The notes: generated by a model from the letters alone, not told the origin. A stretch of DNA of 64,000 bases from Paenibacillus ihbetae (GCF_002741055.1 NZ_CP016809.1:4132501-4196500); one strand, 5' to 3'; positions 43,313-51,453 are shown, counted from the stretch's first letter. A program made the numbers and translations.

Positions 43313-44179
43313 ATGTCATCTAAAGACCATACTGAATCAGAAATATGGAGAGAAGATAACGGCAAGGAGCTGGAGCAGATTGAGATCGAGCTGCTGCTGG
43401 AAGGCATCCATCGCTTCTACGGATACGACTTCCGCAACTATGCCATACCCTCCCTCCGCCGGAGAATTTGGCATCATGTCCATGCGGAGGGCGTACAGAC
43501 CATATCGGCGCTCCAAAATAAAGTGCTTCATGACCGCGAGTGCTTCCAGCGGTTGGTATATAATCTTTCGATTCCGGTAACGGAAATGTTCCGGGACCCG
43601 AGTTTGTTTCTGACGTTCAGGCAAAAAGTCGTTCCGCTGCTTCGCACGTATCCGTACATCCGGATATGGCATGCGGGCTGCTCGACGGGCGAGGAAGTTT
43701 ACTCGATGGCCATCCTTCTTCATGAAGAAGGGCTGTTCGAGAAGTCGCGGATCTATGCGACGGACATGAATTCCCGCTCTCTCCAGCAGGCCAAGGAAGG
43801 CGTGTTTGACATTAGACGGATGAAACAGTATACAAAGAACTATATGGAGGCGGGCGGAACCCGCTCGTTCTCCGAATATTATACAGCGAAATACAATTCG
43901 GTCATTTTTCAACCTTTCCTGAAGAAGAACATGATTTTTGCCGAGCATAATCTGGCGACGGATCGCTCCTTCAATGAATTCAATGTGATCTTTTGCCGGA
44001 ATGTCATGATCTACTTCAATGATGATCTGCGAAATCATGTGCACGGACTCTTTCATGAAAGCCTGAGCCATTTCGGAATTCTGGTTCTCGGGGCTAAGGA
44101 GTCCATTCACTTTACGGATTATAGCGATTCGTACGAGGCGCTGGATCGCGTCGAAAAAATTTACCGGAAGATTAATTAG
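43313..44179 (+). CDS. rsbM: CheR-type protein methyltransferase (RsbM-type)
   Basis: 288 residues. The N-terminal CheR helix domain (IELLLEGIHRFYGYDFRNYA, SLRRRIWHHVHAEGV) is followed by a SAM-binding domain with IRIWHAGCSTGEEVYSMAIL, YATDMNSRSLQQAKEGVF, and the CheR signature NVIFCRNVMIYFNDDLR. It would methylate glutamates on a signalling protein. No chemotaxis genes or CheB are nearby. The adjacent hybrid kinase with its Glu-rich coiled coil is the expected target, as RsbM methylates RsbK in B. cereus and damps the stress response. The ATG at 43313 is chosen; a GTG at 43301 is possible, and neither has a perfect ribosome site. It lies 100 bases after the kinase and 20 before the next. Confidence 0.9.
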   Translation: MSSKDHTESEIWREDNGKELEQIEIELLLEGIHRFYGYDFRNYAIPSLRRRIWHHVHAEGVQTISALQNKVLHDRECFQRLVYNLSIPVTEMFRDPSLFLTFRQKVVPLLRTYPYIRIWHAGCSTGEEVYSMAILLHEEGLFEKSRIYATDMNSRSLQQAKEGVFDIRRMKQYTKNYMEAGGTRSFSEYYTAKYNSVIFQPFLKKNMIFAEHNLATDRSFNEFNVIFCRNVMIYFNDDLRNHVHGLFHESLSHFGILVLGAKESIHFTDYSDSYEALDRVEKIYRKIN

Positions 44180-44199
44180 AAAGCTTGTAGGAGGATTCC

Positions 44200-45882
44200 A
44201 TGGGGTTTCACGAACCGATTCATATATTGCTGGTAGATGACCGTCCTGAAAACCTGCTTGCTCTTGAGGCTGTTCTGGACAGTGAGCAGTACACGCTGGT
44301 TAAAGCAACCTCTGGGGAAGAGGCTTTGAGGTACTTGTTGAAGTATGACTTTGCCGTTATTGTGCTGGATGTCCAAATGCCGGGCATGGACGGGATCGAA
44401 ACCGCAAGACTGATTAAGGCGAGAGACAAGACGAAGGATATCCCGATCATATTCATTTCGGCTAACAGCAAAGAAGCGGAGCATTTGTTTGCCGGTTATT
44501 CCGCCGGCGCCATCGACTATATGGTGAAGCCGTTCATCCCTCAAATCTTGAAATCGAAGATCGAGGGCTTTGTCGATATGTATCAGACGAACAAGCGGCT
44601 GAAGATTCAATCGATGCAGCTGCATCAGAAGACGCAGGAGCTTGAGAAAATCAATCAGGAGCTGATCAAGGCCAAGGAAGAGGCTGAGATTGCGGCTAAA
44701 GCCAAGACGGAATTTCTGGCCATGATGAGCCATGAAATCCGCACCCCGATGAACGGTGTCATCGGCATGATCGATTTGCTGATGGACACCGAGCTGGAGG
44801 AGGAGCAGCGCGAATATGCAACGATTATCAGAAAAAGCGCTGATTCGCTGGTTGCCATCATTAACGATATTCTCGATTTCTCCAAAATGGAATCCGGCAA
44901 GATGGAGCTGGAGGAGTATCCGTTTGATCTTCATTCCTGCGTGCAGGAAGTGTTTGGCCTGTTCTCCGGGGAAGCGGCTAAGAAAAGTCTGGAGCTTTCC
45001 TTTTATATCGAAGAGTCCATTCCGAGAATGGTCTTTGGCGATATGGGACGGCTGCGTCAAGTCCTGATCAATCTCGTCTCCAATGCCGTGAAGTTCACGA
45101 ATGAAGGCGGCGTCTATCTGGTCGTGTCGCTTGCCCAGGCTGATGGGGACCGGTTGACGCTGCAGTTTACGTTGAAGGATACGGGAATCGGGATTTCCGC
45201 CGAGAAGATGGATCGCTTATTCAAACCGTTCTCCCAGCTGGATTCCTCGATGACCCGCAGATACGGCGGCACCGGACTGGGGCTGGCCATCTGCAAATCG
45301 CTGGTCCAAATGATGGGCGGCCACATCGTGGTGGAATCCAAGGAGGAGCAAGGGGCCACCTTTGTATTTACCATATGTGTCCGTGCTCATGAGGAAGATA
45401 ACCACCGTCTGCGGGAAGAGCATCAAAGCTCCAAGTATAGAGTGCGCGGAATAAATCAACCCAGGATCATGATCGTGGACGACCATCCGATTAATCGGAA
45501 GCTGATGGACAGCATTCTCGGCAAGATGGGCCTCCGTGCAGATATGGCCGAGAACGGTAAGCAGGCTGTCGACCTCGCGGCCAACTCCAGGACCTCCTAC
45601 GACTTGATCTTTATGGATCTACAAATGCCCGTCATGGACGGACTTGAAGCAGCCCGTCAGATCCGGAGTTTAAGTTCTGAAGAGGACCGTCCGGTGCTTG
45701 TGGCCATGACTGCGAATGTCATGGATGGAATCCAGAAGCGCTGTCAGGAGGCAGGGATGGACGAGTACCTCAGCAAGCCGGTTAAATTCAGCTGCGTGGA
45801 GCAGCTCTTGTCCCGTTATATTCCTTGGGAACCGGAGGAACAGGGAGTTCAGGCTTCCTCGGTACGGATTAGTAACGCATAG
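44200..45882 (+). CDS. second hybrid kinase: receiver-HisKA-HATPase-receiver, soluble
   Basis: 560 residues with no membrane segment. Order: receiver 1 (1-125, Asp57 in [13 protein letters not shown]), coiled linker, HisKA with His178 ([11 protein letters not shown]), HATPase ([21 protein letters not shown], about 285-400), and receiver 2 (425-545, Asp473 in [12 protein letters not shown]). An input receiver in front of a kinase suggests it is driven by the membrane kinase or another phospho-donor, giving a relay. GTAGGAGGATTCC precedes the ATG, 20 bases after the methyltransferase gene, so it is in the same operon. This gene is not part of the B. cereus RsbY-K-M set as known. Its output is unknown; the phosphatase receiver is one candidate. 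Confidence 0.92.
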   Translation: MGFHEPIHILLVDDRPENLLALEAVLDSEQYTLVKATSGEEALRYLLKYDFAVIVLDVQMPGMDGIETARLIKARDKTKDIPIIFISANSKEAEHLFAGYSAGAIDYMVKPFIPQILKSKIEGFVDMYQTNKRLKIQSMQLHQKTQELEKINQELIKAKEEAEIAAKAKTEFLAMMSHEIRTPMNGVIGMIDLLMDTELEEEQREYATIIRKSADSLVAIINDILDFSKMESGKMELEEYPFDLHSCVQEVFGLFSGEAAKKSLELSFYIEESIPRMVFGDMGRLRQVLINLVSNAVKFTNEGGVYLVVSLAQADGDRLTLQFTLKDTGIGISAEKMDRLFKPFSQLDSSMTRRYGGTGLGLAICKSLVQMMGGHIVVESKEEQGATFVFTICVRAHEEDNHRLREEHQSSKYRVRGINQPRIMIVDDHPINRKLMDSILGKMGLRADMAENGKQAVDLAANSRTSYDLIFMDLQMPVMDGLEAARQIRSLSSEEDRPVLVAMTANVMDGIQKRCQEAGMDEYLSKPVKFSCVEQLLSRYIPWEPEEQGVQASSVRISNA

Positions 45883-45951
45883 GACTTGCCGGGGGGAAGA
45901 GGGAAATTGGATGTTCCCCAAAAATTGGATTCCGATCATTTGCTGCATTCT

Positions 45952-45977
45952 GATTCAACAAGCAAGATAACGGGTTA
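45952..45977 (+). promoter_or_regulatory. sigma-B-type promoter candidate before rsbV
   Basis: GATTCA, 14 bases, GGGTTA, starting 61 bases before the rsbV ATG. Autoregulation from a sigma-B promoter in front of rsbV is known in Bacillus and Listeria, so the position is as expected. Confidence 0.55.
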
Positions 45978-46012
45978 TGAAAAGAGAAAACAAATTTCGG
46001 GAGAGAGTGTCT

Positions 46013-46336
46013 ATGAATACTAAAACGAATGATAAGTTCAATGCTAAGACTCATATGAATGAAGGTGTATGCACGGTTTTTTTGAGCGGTGAACTTGATT
46101 TATCCGTCGCTCCTGATTTTCGGTTGGTCATGGAACCCCTTGTCGGTAACTCTGAAATAGACTTGATCGTCAACATGAAGGAAATGACATATATCGATAG
46201 TACAGGGATAGGTATTCTTCTATCGATCCTGAAAGCGAGACACGGCATGCAGGCCCGTTTTGCGGTTGAGGAAGTTCCGCCTCAGATTCAGAAGTTGTTT
46301 GACATGACGGGTATTGCGAAGTTCTTTCAGACATAG
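46013..46336 (+). CDS. rsbV: anti-anti-sigma factor RsbV (STAS domain)
   Basis: 107 residues from the ATG after GGGAGAGAGTGTC; an in-frame upstream start would overlap the promoter. A STAS domain covers the length: GVCTVFLSGELDLSVAPDFR, EIDLIVNMKEMTYIDSTGIG, ending QKLFDMTGIAKFF. Ser63 in DSTGIG is the residue phosphorylated by RsbW. Unphosphorylated RsbV binds RsbW and frees sigma-B. It is followed by rsbW after 30 bases and by sigB, the standard order. The upstream PP2C phosphatase is the obvious activator. Confidence 0.93.
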   Translation: MNTKTNDKFNAKTHMNEGVCTVFLSGELDLSVAPDFRLVMEPLVGNSEIDLIVNMKEMTYIDSTGIGILLSILKARHGMQARFAVEEVPPQIQKLFDMTGIAKFFQT

Positions 46337-46366
46337 AAGTATTCCCAAAGGAAAGGATCGAAAGAG

Positions 46367-46816
46367 ATGAATTCAGATGTACAAACAGTAACGCTCCGTT
46401 TGCCGGCTAATGCAGAGTATGTGGATATCGTCAGGTTGAACTTGTACGGGATTGCTTCGAAGATGGGGTTCTCGTACGAGGAGATTGAAGATATGAAGGT
46501 CGCAGTGTCCGAGGCATGCAACAATTCCGTATTGTATGCGTACGGACAGGAAGGCGGCATGGTTGAGGTGCAATTTCTAGTGGCCAATGAGTCGTTATCC
46601 ATTACGGTCAGAGACGAAGGGGAGAGCTTTGACAGTGTGGGGACGGTTGCCAGCCCGACCCTCCATGATAAGGATCTCAGCGAGGTCCAGGTCGGAGGAC
46701 TCGGTTTCTATCTGATGGAGGCGCTGATGGATGAGGTGAGCGTAACGAACGAGACAGGGAAGGGAACTGAGGTTACGCTGATGAAGCGCCTTGCAAGAAG
46801 TGAGGAACGGGTATGA
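46367..46816 (+). CDS. rsbW: anti-sigma-B factor and serine kinase RsbW
   Basis: 149 residues. A GHKL ATPase fold with N box EACNNSVLYAY near residue 50, G1 box VRDEGESFD and G2 region VGGLGFYLMEALMDEVSV. It binds sigma-B and blocks it, and phosphorylates RsbV on serine. GGAAAGGATCG precedes the ATG, and the stop overlaps the sigB start by four bases (ATGA), giving coupled synthesis of sigma and anti-sigma. SpoIIAB is the nearest alternative, but the sigma factor that follows is SigB-like, not SigF. Confidence 0.93.
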   Translation: MNSDVQTVTLRLPANAEYVDIVRLNLYGIASKMGFSYEEIEDMKVAVSEACNNSVLYAYGQEGGMVEVQFLVANESLSITVRDEGESFDSVGTVASPTLHDKDLSEVQVGGLGFYLMEALMDEVSVTNETGKGTEVTLMKRLARSEERV

Positions 46817-47583
46817 ATGATAAGGCGACTCCCCCAGAGTCCAGAGATGAAGCCGTAGATTTAATACGGGAATATCAGCAGACGAAGGATAACGACGTCG
46901 CAACCGTGCTGATACAAAAATATGAGCCGATGGTTAAAATGGCCGCAGGGAAGATAGCTAGAAATCGTCCCGATCTGTATGAGGATTTGTACCAAGTGGG
47001 TCAAATGGCTTTGATTCGCTTGCTTCAACAGTATGATATCAGCTTAGGGATCCCATTCGAACCCTATGCCATGAAGAGCATGATCGGGCATATGAAGAAT
47101 TTCCTCCGCGACAAATCTTGGTATATTCAAGTGCCGCGGCGAATCAAGGAGAAGGGGGCCTTGGTGCAGCAAGCCATTGATGAATTAATGGTGAAGCTCG
47201 AGAGATCCCCTGATGTAAAGGAAATTGCGGATTACTTGGATTTATCGGTTGAAGAAACCGTTGAAGTGCTGGCCGGACGCGAATGCTATCATTACGTATC
47301 ATTGGATTCTCCTTTGTCCCAGGAAGAGACGGGGGCCACGCTTGGCGAGTTAATCAGTTCGGATGTGAATGATTTCGATTCCGTAGAGAAGCGCATGGAT
47401 CTTCAACAGGCGATGAGCCAATTGAAGGAACAGGAACAGAAGGTGCTGCTGTTGGCATTTCAGGAGGGGCAGTCCCAGCGGGCTATTGCCCAGCGGCTGG
47501 GGGTATCGCAGATGAGCGTTTCCCGAATCCAGAAACGCGCAACGGAAAAACTGAAACAAATCATGTCGAGCAATTCCTACTGA
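46813..47583 (+). CDS. sigB: general stress sigma factor SigB
   Basis: 256 residues with regions 2, 3 and 4. Region 2 reads DLYEDLYQVGQMALIRLLQQ and FEPYAMKSMIGHMKNFLRDK. The next segment SWYIQVPRRIKEKG follows the SigB pattern (TW-VHVPRRIKELG); SigF has a different SRSLKELG segment. Region 3 has RSPDVKEIADYLDLSVEETV and region 4 SQRAIAQRLGVSQMSVSRIQ. It directs transcription of general stress genes. It overlaps rsbW by four bases and is followed by a terminator. There is no rsbX gene after it. Confidence 0.92.
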   Translation: MNDKATPPESRDEAVDLIREYQQTKDNDVATVLIQKYEPMVKMAAGKIARNRPDLYEDLYQVGQMALIRLLQQYDISLGIPFEPYAMKSMIGHMKNFLRDKSWYIQVPRRIKEKGALVQQAIDELMVKLERSPDVKEIADYLDLSVEETVEVLAGRECYHYVSLDSPLSQEETGATLGELISSDVNDFDSVEKRMDLQQAMSQLKEQEQKVLLLAFQEGQSQRAIAQRLGVSQMSVSRIQKRATEKLKQIMSSNSY

Positions 47584-47629
47584 TATGGACAAGCCTCGGG
47601 ATGATAGAAGCGGAACGAAAGGCACATAA

Positions 47630-47669
47630 GGCATGCTTTCCCCTTTATGAGGATAAGCGTGCCTTTTTT
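47630..47669 (+). terminator. intrinsic terminator after sigB
   Basis: GGCATGCTT pairs with AAGCGTGCC (one G-T pair) and is followed by TTTTTT. The CorA-like gene starts 40 bases later. Confidence 0.75.
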
Positions 47670-47708
47670 GGAATTAATAAAGATATAGGACTTAGGAGGA
47701 GGTGGGAG

Positions 47709-48692
47709 ATGATGCTAAGACCGGATCAAAGCGATGGCCGCGATGTATACGCACTTGCAGGAGGATGGACGTGGTTTGATATCCGGACGAATGACTGGCT
47801 GTCTCCGTGGATCGGAGAGCTCCGGACGCAGTATCCCTATACGGGGGAGTGGTTTGATCTTGCATCGTCTTTGGAGGGACGGAATTATTTGTCGGTCCGT
47901 TTTAAGGGCGGGGTGGAGCCTGTTCTTATGGGTTCCATGCTCTACCATGTTACCGAAGGGGCCCCGCAGGTCAGCCGTTCGGAGCAGTTTTATTTTTATG
48001 TGGAAGACGGAGTTCTGATCACCATTAATTTGGATGACTATACCCGCAATGCCTTGGCTGAGAAGGACAGGAGAGCAATGCTTCATCAATGCGAACGGCC
48101 GATCGATGGATTCTGTGTCTTGGCCCGAGCCATTTTGCATTACTTCCATGAGGGGATGGATCGCTTTGAAAGGAATCTCCGCCTCGTTGAACAAGACATG
48201 CAGCAGCGCAATCGGCGATCGCTTTTGGACCGGATTTTGACGGCCCGGTTTGAGCTGCTGGACTGGAATAACTTGTTCATTCCGTTTCAAGAGCTGATTG
48301 CGGCGATCAAGGAAGGATATCATGACAGCCTTGACGGCAGCCCATTCTTTCAGCAGCTCCGTCACCGGGTGGAGAGGCTGGAGCAGCTGTTCCGTCATTA
48401 TGAACGCGAAATCGACACGCTGGTTTCGATCGATGATGCAGTGTCAAGCTTCCGGGGCAATGAAATCATGAAGACGCTCACCATTTTTACGGTCGTGTTT
48501 ATGCCGCCTACCGTGATTGGAGCGATATGGGGGATGAACTTTGAAAATCTTCCGACGATTAAAACGTCATGGGGCTTTACGGCGATCATTCTGGTTACCC
48601 TGATCTGGATGGCGGGCATTTACTTGTGGATGCGGAACAAGGGATGGACAGGGGATCTGCTTCGGGTGAAGTCCAGAGATAAAAATATATAG
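47709..48692 (+). CDS. CorA-family divalent cation transporter-like protein
   Basis: 327 residues from the double ATG after GGAGGAGGTGGGAG. A large N-terminal cytoplasmic domain ends in long helices (DRFERNLRLVEQDMQQRNRR, VERLEQLFRHYEREIDTLVS). Two membrane helices close the protein: TLTIFTVVFMPPTVIGAIWG followed by the motif MNFENLPT, then FTAIILVTLIWMAGIYLWM. The WGMNFENLP stretch corresponds to the YGMNF loop of CorA (magnesium/cobalt channel), which lines the pore entry; the Tyr is replaced by Trp. It would be pentameric in the membrane. The gene follows sigB after a terminator and may be controlled separately. Other members of this family move zinc or do not transport. Confidence 0.88.
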   Translation: MMLRPDQSDGRDVYALAGGWTWFDIRTNDWLSPWIGELRTQYPYTGEWFDLASSLEGRNYLSVRFKGGVEPVLMGSMLYHVTEGAPQVSRSEQFYFYVEDGVLITINLDDYTRNALAEKDRRAMLHQCERPIDGFCVLARAILHYFHEGMDRFERNLRLVEQDMQQRNRRSLLDRILTARFELLDWNNLFIPFQELIAAIKEGYHDSLDGSPFFQQLRHRVERLEQLFRHYEREIDTLVSIDDAVSSFRGNEIMKTLTIFTVVFMPPTVIGAIWGMNFENLPTIKTSWGFTAIILVTLIWMAGIYLWMRNKGWTGDLLRVKSRDKNI

Positions 48693-48716
48693 GCTTCTTC
48701 ATAACGAGACGAACGA

Positions 48717-48765
48717 AAAAAGGTCCCTTCCTAGGGCTTGCAGCCGACCCTAGGAAGGGACCTTT
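48717..48765. terminator. strong bidirectional terminator
   Basis: AAAGGTCCCTTCCTAGGG pairs with CCCTAGGAAGGGACCTTT around 13 bases, with A residues on the left. It separates the CorA-like gene from the convergent DUF5665 gene. Confidence 0.88.
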
Positions 48766-48814
48766 CGCTGTATGGTTGCATGAGTCAAGGGATAAAGGTT
48801 CCGGTAAACGCGTT

Positions 48815-49240
48815 TTACCTCGCCTTCTCGACGTAGCCTTGCAGGTCCGCTATAAAATCGCCGATCATGGGCACGTTGACGAAGAAGCTGAGAATGTAAC
48901 CGAGGAGACCAAGGACAAGCGCAGTGCCTAAGGTTAAGCCGAGCCCTCGGGCAAGCCCCGCCGTCAGATTGGCGACGATGCGTTTCTTGGGGTTCATGTA
49001 ATTGTCGATCATGTCCTTCATCTCGGACTTTTCCAGAGTCTCCGCGATTTTATCGAGCCGCGAGTTCAGCTTCTTCACCTCATGCCGAAGCTCAAAAGGA
49101 TGCTCCTGCACGTCTGCAGGGACGCTAGCCTTCTGTTCTTCCTCCTTCGTCCGCGGTTCGTAGCGCGGCCTCCGCTCGCTTCGCTGCCGAGGAGGGCCGG
49201 CGAAACGTGGCCCGCTATCATACGGATTTGCTTTGCTCAT
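48815..49240 (-). CDS. DUF5665-type membrane protein
   Basis: 141 residues from the ATG behind GAAAGGGGGAG; the frame extends six codons upstream into that site. The N-terminal half is polar, basic and Pro/Arg-rich (RFAGPPRQRSERRPRYEPR). Then comes a helix pair (LRHEVKKLNSRLDKIAETLE, MIDNYMNPKKRIVANLTAGL) and two closely spaced hydrophobic stretches (GLGLTLGTALVLGLLGYILS, FFVNVPMIGDFIADL). DUF5665 has this order. It lies in the cluster of small stress-type membrane proteins following sigB, on the minus strand. Function unknown. Confidence 0.8.
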   Translation of the reverse strand: MSKANPYDSGPRFAGPPRQRSERRPRYEPRTKEEEQKASVPADVQEHPFELRHEVKKLNSRLDKIAETLEKSEMKDMIDNYMNPKKRIVANLTAGLARGLGLTLGTALVLGLLGYILSFFVNVPMIGDFIADLQGYVEKAR

Positions 49241-49313
49241 GGATTCTCCCCCTTTCATGATGGGACATTAATGAAGTGTTCTTTCTGCCGAAAGCTTAAC
49301 GACTGGAACAACA

Positions 49314-49339
49314 ATGGCCAGCTTTAGTCAGCTGGCCAT
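49314..49339. terminator. perfect hairpin without T tract
   Basis: ATGGCCAGCT pairs with AGCTGGCCAT around a 6-base loop. It lies between the minus-strand YtxH gene and the DUF5665 gene and may be a weak terminator or an RNA processing site. Confidence 0.5.
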
Positions 49340-49371
49340 GAAGCGACCTATAATCGGCCGTATGTGGAGAC

Positions 49372-49782
49372 TTAGTAATTCGTCGTTTGTTTCAAGTCGC
49401 GGTTGACGTCGGAAGAGGTTTCCATCGCCTTATCCTTCACGTCTTGAGAGGCCTTGGATACCTCATCGGTTACGTCCGCAGACGCCTCCTTGATGCTGGA
49501 CATCACGCTGTTTCGCCCTTCGTTGACTGTCGCCATGACTTCCGAGGCTTTGCTGCCCACGGTCTTGGCCAGCTCTGTTGCTTTATCGCTTACCGAGCTG
49601 CACACCTCTTTGGTTTTGTCAGTCACAACACTCAGCTTCTCGGAGAGATCCCCGCGAAGCTCGCGTCCTGGCTTAGGGGCGAACAGCAGCGCTGCAGCAG
49701 CGCCTACCAACGCTCCGATAAATACGCCTTTGAAAAATGGGGAGCCGCTTTGACCTTGGTATTCTTGTTCTGTGTGATTCAT
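49372..49782 (-). CDS. YtxH-family general-stress protein
   Basis: 136 residues from the ATG nine bases after AAAGGAG; an in-frame GTG three codons earlier overlaps that site. The YtxH block FFKGVFIGALVGAAAALLFAPKPGRELRGD (split: anchor helix, then APKPG motif) opens the protein. A long, alternating Ser/Ala/Lys/Glu helix follows (VSDKATELAKTVGSKASEVM, EVSKASQDVKDKAMETSSDV), as in LEA-like and coiled stress proteins. YtxH and YtxG are stress proteins in Bacillus, and a DUF948/YtxG-like gene lies at 36584. It is 49 bases after the GlsB gene on the same strand, so both may be cotranscribed. Confidence 0.87.
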   Translation of the reverse strand: MNHTEQEYQGQSGSPFFKGVFIGALVGAAAALLFAPKPGRELRGDLSEKLSVVTDKTKEVCSSVSDKATELAKTVGSKASEVMATVNEGRNSVMSSIKEASADVTDEVSKASQDVKDKAMETSSDVNRDLKQTTNY

Positions 49783-49831
49783 AACATTCACTCCTTTAAG
49801 TTAATATAATGTGGAATATGAATACGAGACT

Positions 49832-50092
49832 TTAGGCTGTGCGTCGTTTGAACAATTTGGCAACGAGGCCGAGCAGGAACACGAAGATGGCGGTTCCGAT
49901 AATAGCGGGGACGATCGCAAATCCGCCAATGATCGGGCCCCAGGCTCCAAAGAGCCACGGTCCGACCCAGGCGCCGATAAAACCGGCGATCATGGATCCG
50001 ACAATGCCGCCCGGCATTTCATGACCAACCAGCGCATCTCCGATAATCCCGATGATAATTGCCATGACGATGCTAATAATAATCCCCCACAT
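49832..50092 (-). CDS. GlsB/YeaQ/YmgE-family membrane protein
   Basis: 86 residues, three hydrophobic helices: MWGIIISIVMAIIIGIIGDA, GGIVGSMIAGFIGAWVGPWL, and GFAIVPAIIGTAIFVFLLGL, ending in KLFKRRTA. The Gly-rich repeats are characteristic of the GlsB/YeaQ (transglycosylase-associated, general stress) family. GGAGGCGAT lies before the ATG on the minus strand. GTTTCA-N14-GTTTAA at 50173-50148 on the minus strand resembles the sigma-B elements of this region but weakly. It is probably cotranscribed with the YtxH gene. Confidence 0.88.
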   Translation of the reverse strand: MWGIIISIVMAIIIGIIGDALVGHEMPGGIVGSMIAGFIGAWVGPWLFGAWGPIIGGFAIVPAIIGTAIFVFLLGLVAKLFKRRTA

Positions 50093-50381
50093 AAAATCGC
50101 CTCCTTTTCAGAGCAATGACTTTCGAGTGGGCTTGCTTATCTCGTATTTAAACGGGAGCTCTGACCATGAAACAAGAACAAGAACAATCGACAATGAATT
50201 TAATGTCCGCCCGTTGTGGAATTTTGGCGCATGCCATTTGCGGATATTTGTCTTATACTGAATACAGATTGGCAAAGATTCAGGTTCCATGTCGGCCCGC
50301 GCTGTCAACATGACTCGAAGCCTGATTAGATAGGAATGCGCTGTATAAGCCGTATAAGGAATATAGAAGGAGTTCATGCTC

Positions 50382-51398
50382 ATGGAAAATGTATTGGTTC
50401 AAGAATACCGGGCGGATATGGTGGAGTGCGCCCACAATGGACATATATGTATTGTTAATGAAGAAGGCGCGATACAGGCCTATACGGGCGACCCGGGCTT
50501 TGTCGCATTTACCCGTTCTTCCGCGAAGCCGCTCCAAGCGATACCTGCTATCCGGGATGGAATGGCGGAGTTCTACGGATTATCGGATGAAGAAATTGCA
50601 ATCATGGTCGCCTCGCACCGGGGGGAGCCGCGTCATGTTGAAGTGCTTGAGCAGTTCGCGCGCAGGGTGAAACTTCATGAAGATCTGATGGTTTGCGCCC
50701 CCAGTTGGCCCCTTGATGATCGGAGCAAAGAAGTCCTTCTGCGCACGGGCGGAGAACGGAGCCGGTGGTATCACAACTGCTCCGGCAAGCACTATGGCAT
50801 GCTCGCTTACTGCCAAATGGCCGGCCTGCCTTTAAACGGCTATGACCAGCCGGATCACCCGCTGCAGCAGGAGATCATAAGAACGATTGCCGACCTCACC
50901 GGGCTTGCCCAAGGCGACATTCGAATTGGAACCGATGGGTGCGGTCTGCCGGTGTTTGCCATGCCGCTGCAGGCGCTGGCGACGGCTTACATGAAGCTGG
51001 CATGTCCTGACCGGATCAAGGACGAGGCGACAAGAGAGGCGGTGCTTACCATAACGTCCGCGATGAACACATCCCCGTTCATGGTAGCCGGCAGCGGCAA
51101 GGTGGACACGGTTCTTCTGGAGGACAGCAATATTGTGGCGAAGGGTGGCTTTAAAGGGGTGTACTGCTTCGGCCTAAAAAAGGAAAGACTCGGGGTAGCC
51201 TTTAAAATCCTGGACGGCTCGGAGGAGGAATGGGGCTGGATTGCCCAGTCCATCCTGGAGCAGATCGGTTATGCCAATAAAGCGACCATTTCGCGCTTGG
51301 CGCAAGCATTTCCGACCGGCATTATGAACGACAGCGGCCGCACGGTCGGCAGAGCGGAGACGGTCTTCAAGCTGGCCCACGGTCCTAGTCCGAACTGA
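50382..51398 (+). CDS. L-asparaginase II family protein
   Basis: 338 residues, the PF06089 asparaginase II family, unrelated in fold to the classical threonine-active-site type I/II asparaginases. Family blocks include FTRSSAKPLQAIPAIRDGMA, IMVASHRGEPRHVEVLEQF, WYHNCSGKHYGMLAYCQMAG and GTDGCGLPVFAMPLQALATA, ending in KGGFKGVYCFGLK. It hydrolyses asparagine to aspartate and ammonia in some members. The ATG at 50382 stands nine bases after AGAAGGAG; an ATG two codons upstream is too close. It is followed by a pirin-type gene 55 bases later without an obvious terminator, so the two may be cotranscribed. Confidence 0.9.
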   Translation: MENVLVQEYRADMVECAHNGHICIVNEEGAIQAYTGDPGFVAFTRSSAKPLQAIPAIRDGMAEFYGLSDEEIAIMVASHRGEPRHVEVLEQFARRVKLHEDLMVCAPSWPLDDRSKEVLLRTGGERSRWYHNCSGKHYGMLAYCQMAGLPLNGYDQPDHPLQQEIIRTIADLTGLAQGDIRIGTDGCGLPVFAMPLQALATAYMKLACPDRIKDEATREAVLTITSAMNTSPFMVAGSGKVDTVLLEDSNIVAKGGFKGVYCFGLKKERLGVAFKILDGSEEEWGWIAQSILEQIGYANKATISRLAQAFPTGIMNDSGRTVGRAETVFKLAHGPSPN

Positions 51399-51453
51399 TT
51401 AGATCAATTTCCGCCGGGGTATTGATTAGTAAAACGGCGGAGGTGAACCGAGC

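Noticed and set aside
46013..47583. spoIIAA-spoIIAB-sigF sporulation operon
   Set aside because: The sigma factor has the SigB-type segment SWYIQVPRRIKEKG, not the SigF type, and the neighbours are stress and PP2C genes.
50093..50381. Sigma-B promoter from the lone GTTTAA before the GlsB gene
   Set aside because: No GGGTAT-like -10 at proper distance; only the weak GTTTCA-N14-GTTTAA pairing is possible, so it was not listed as a feature.
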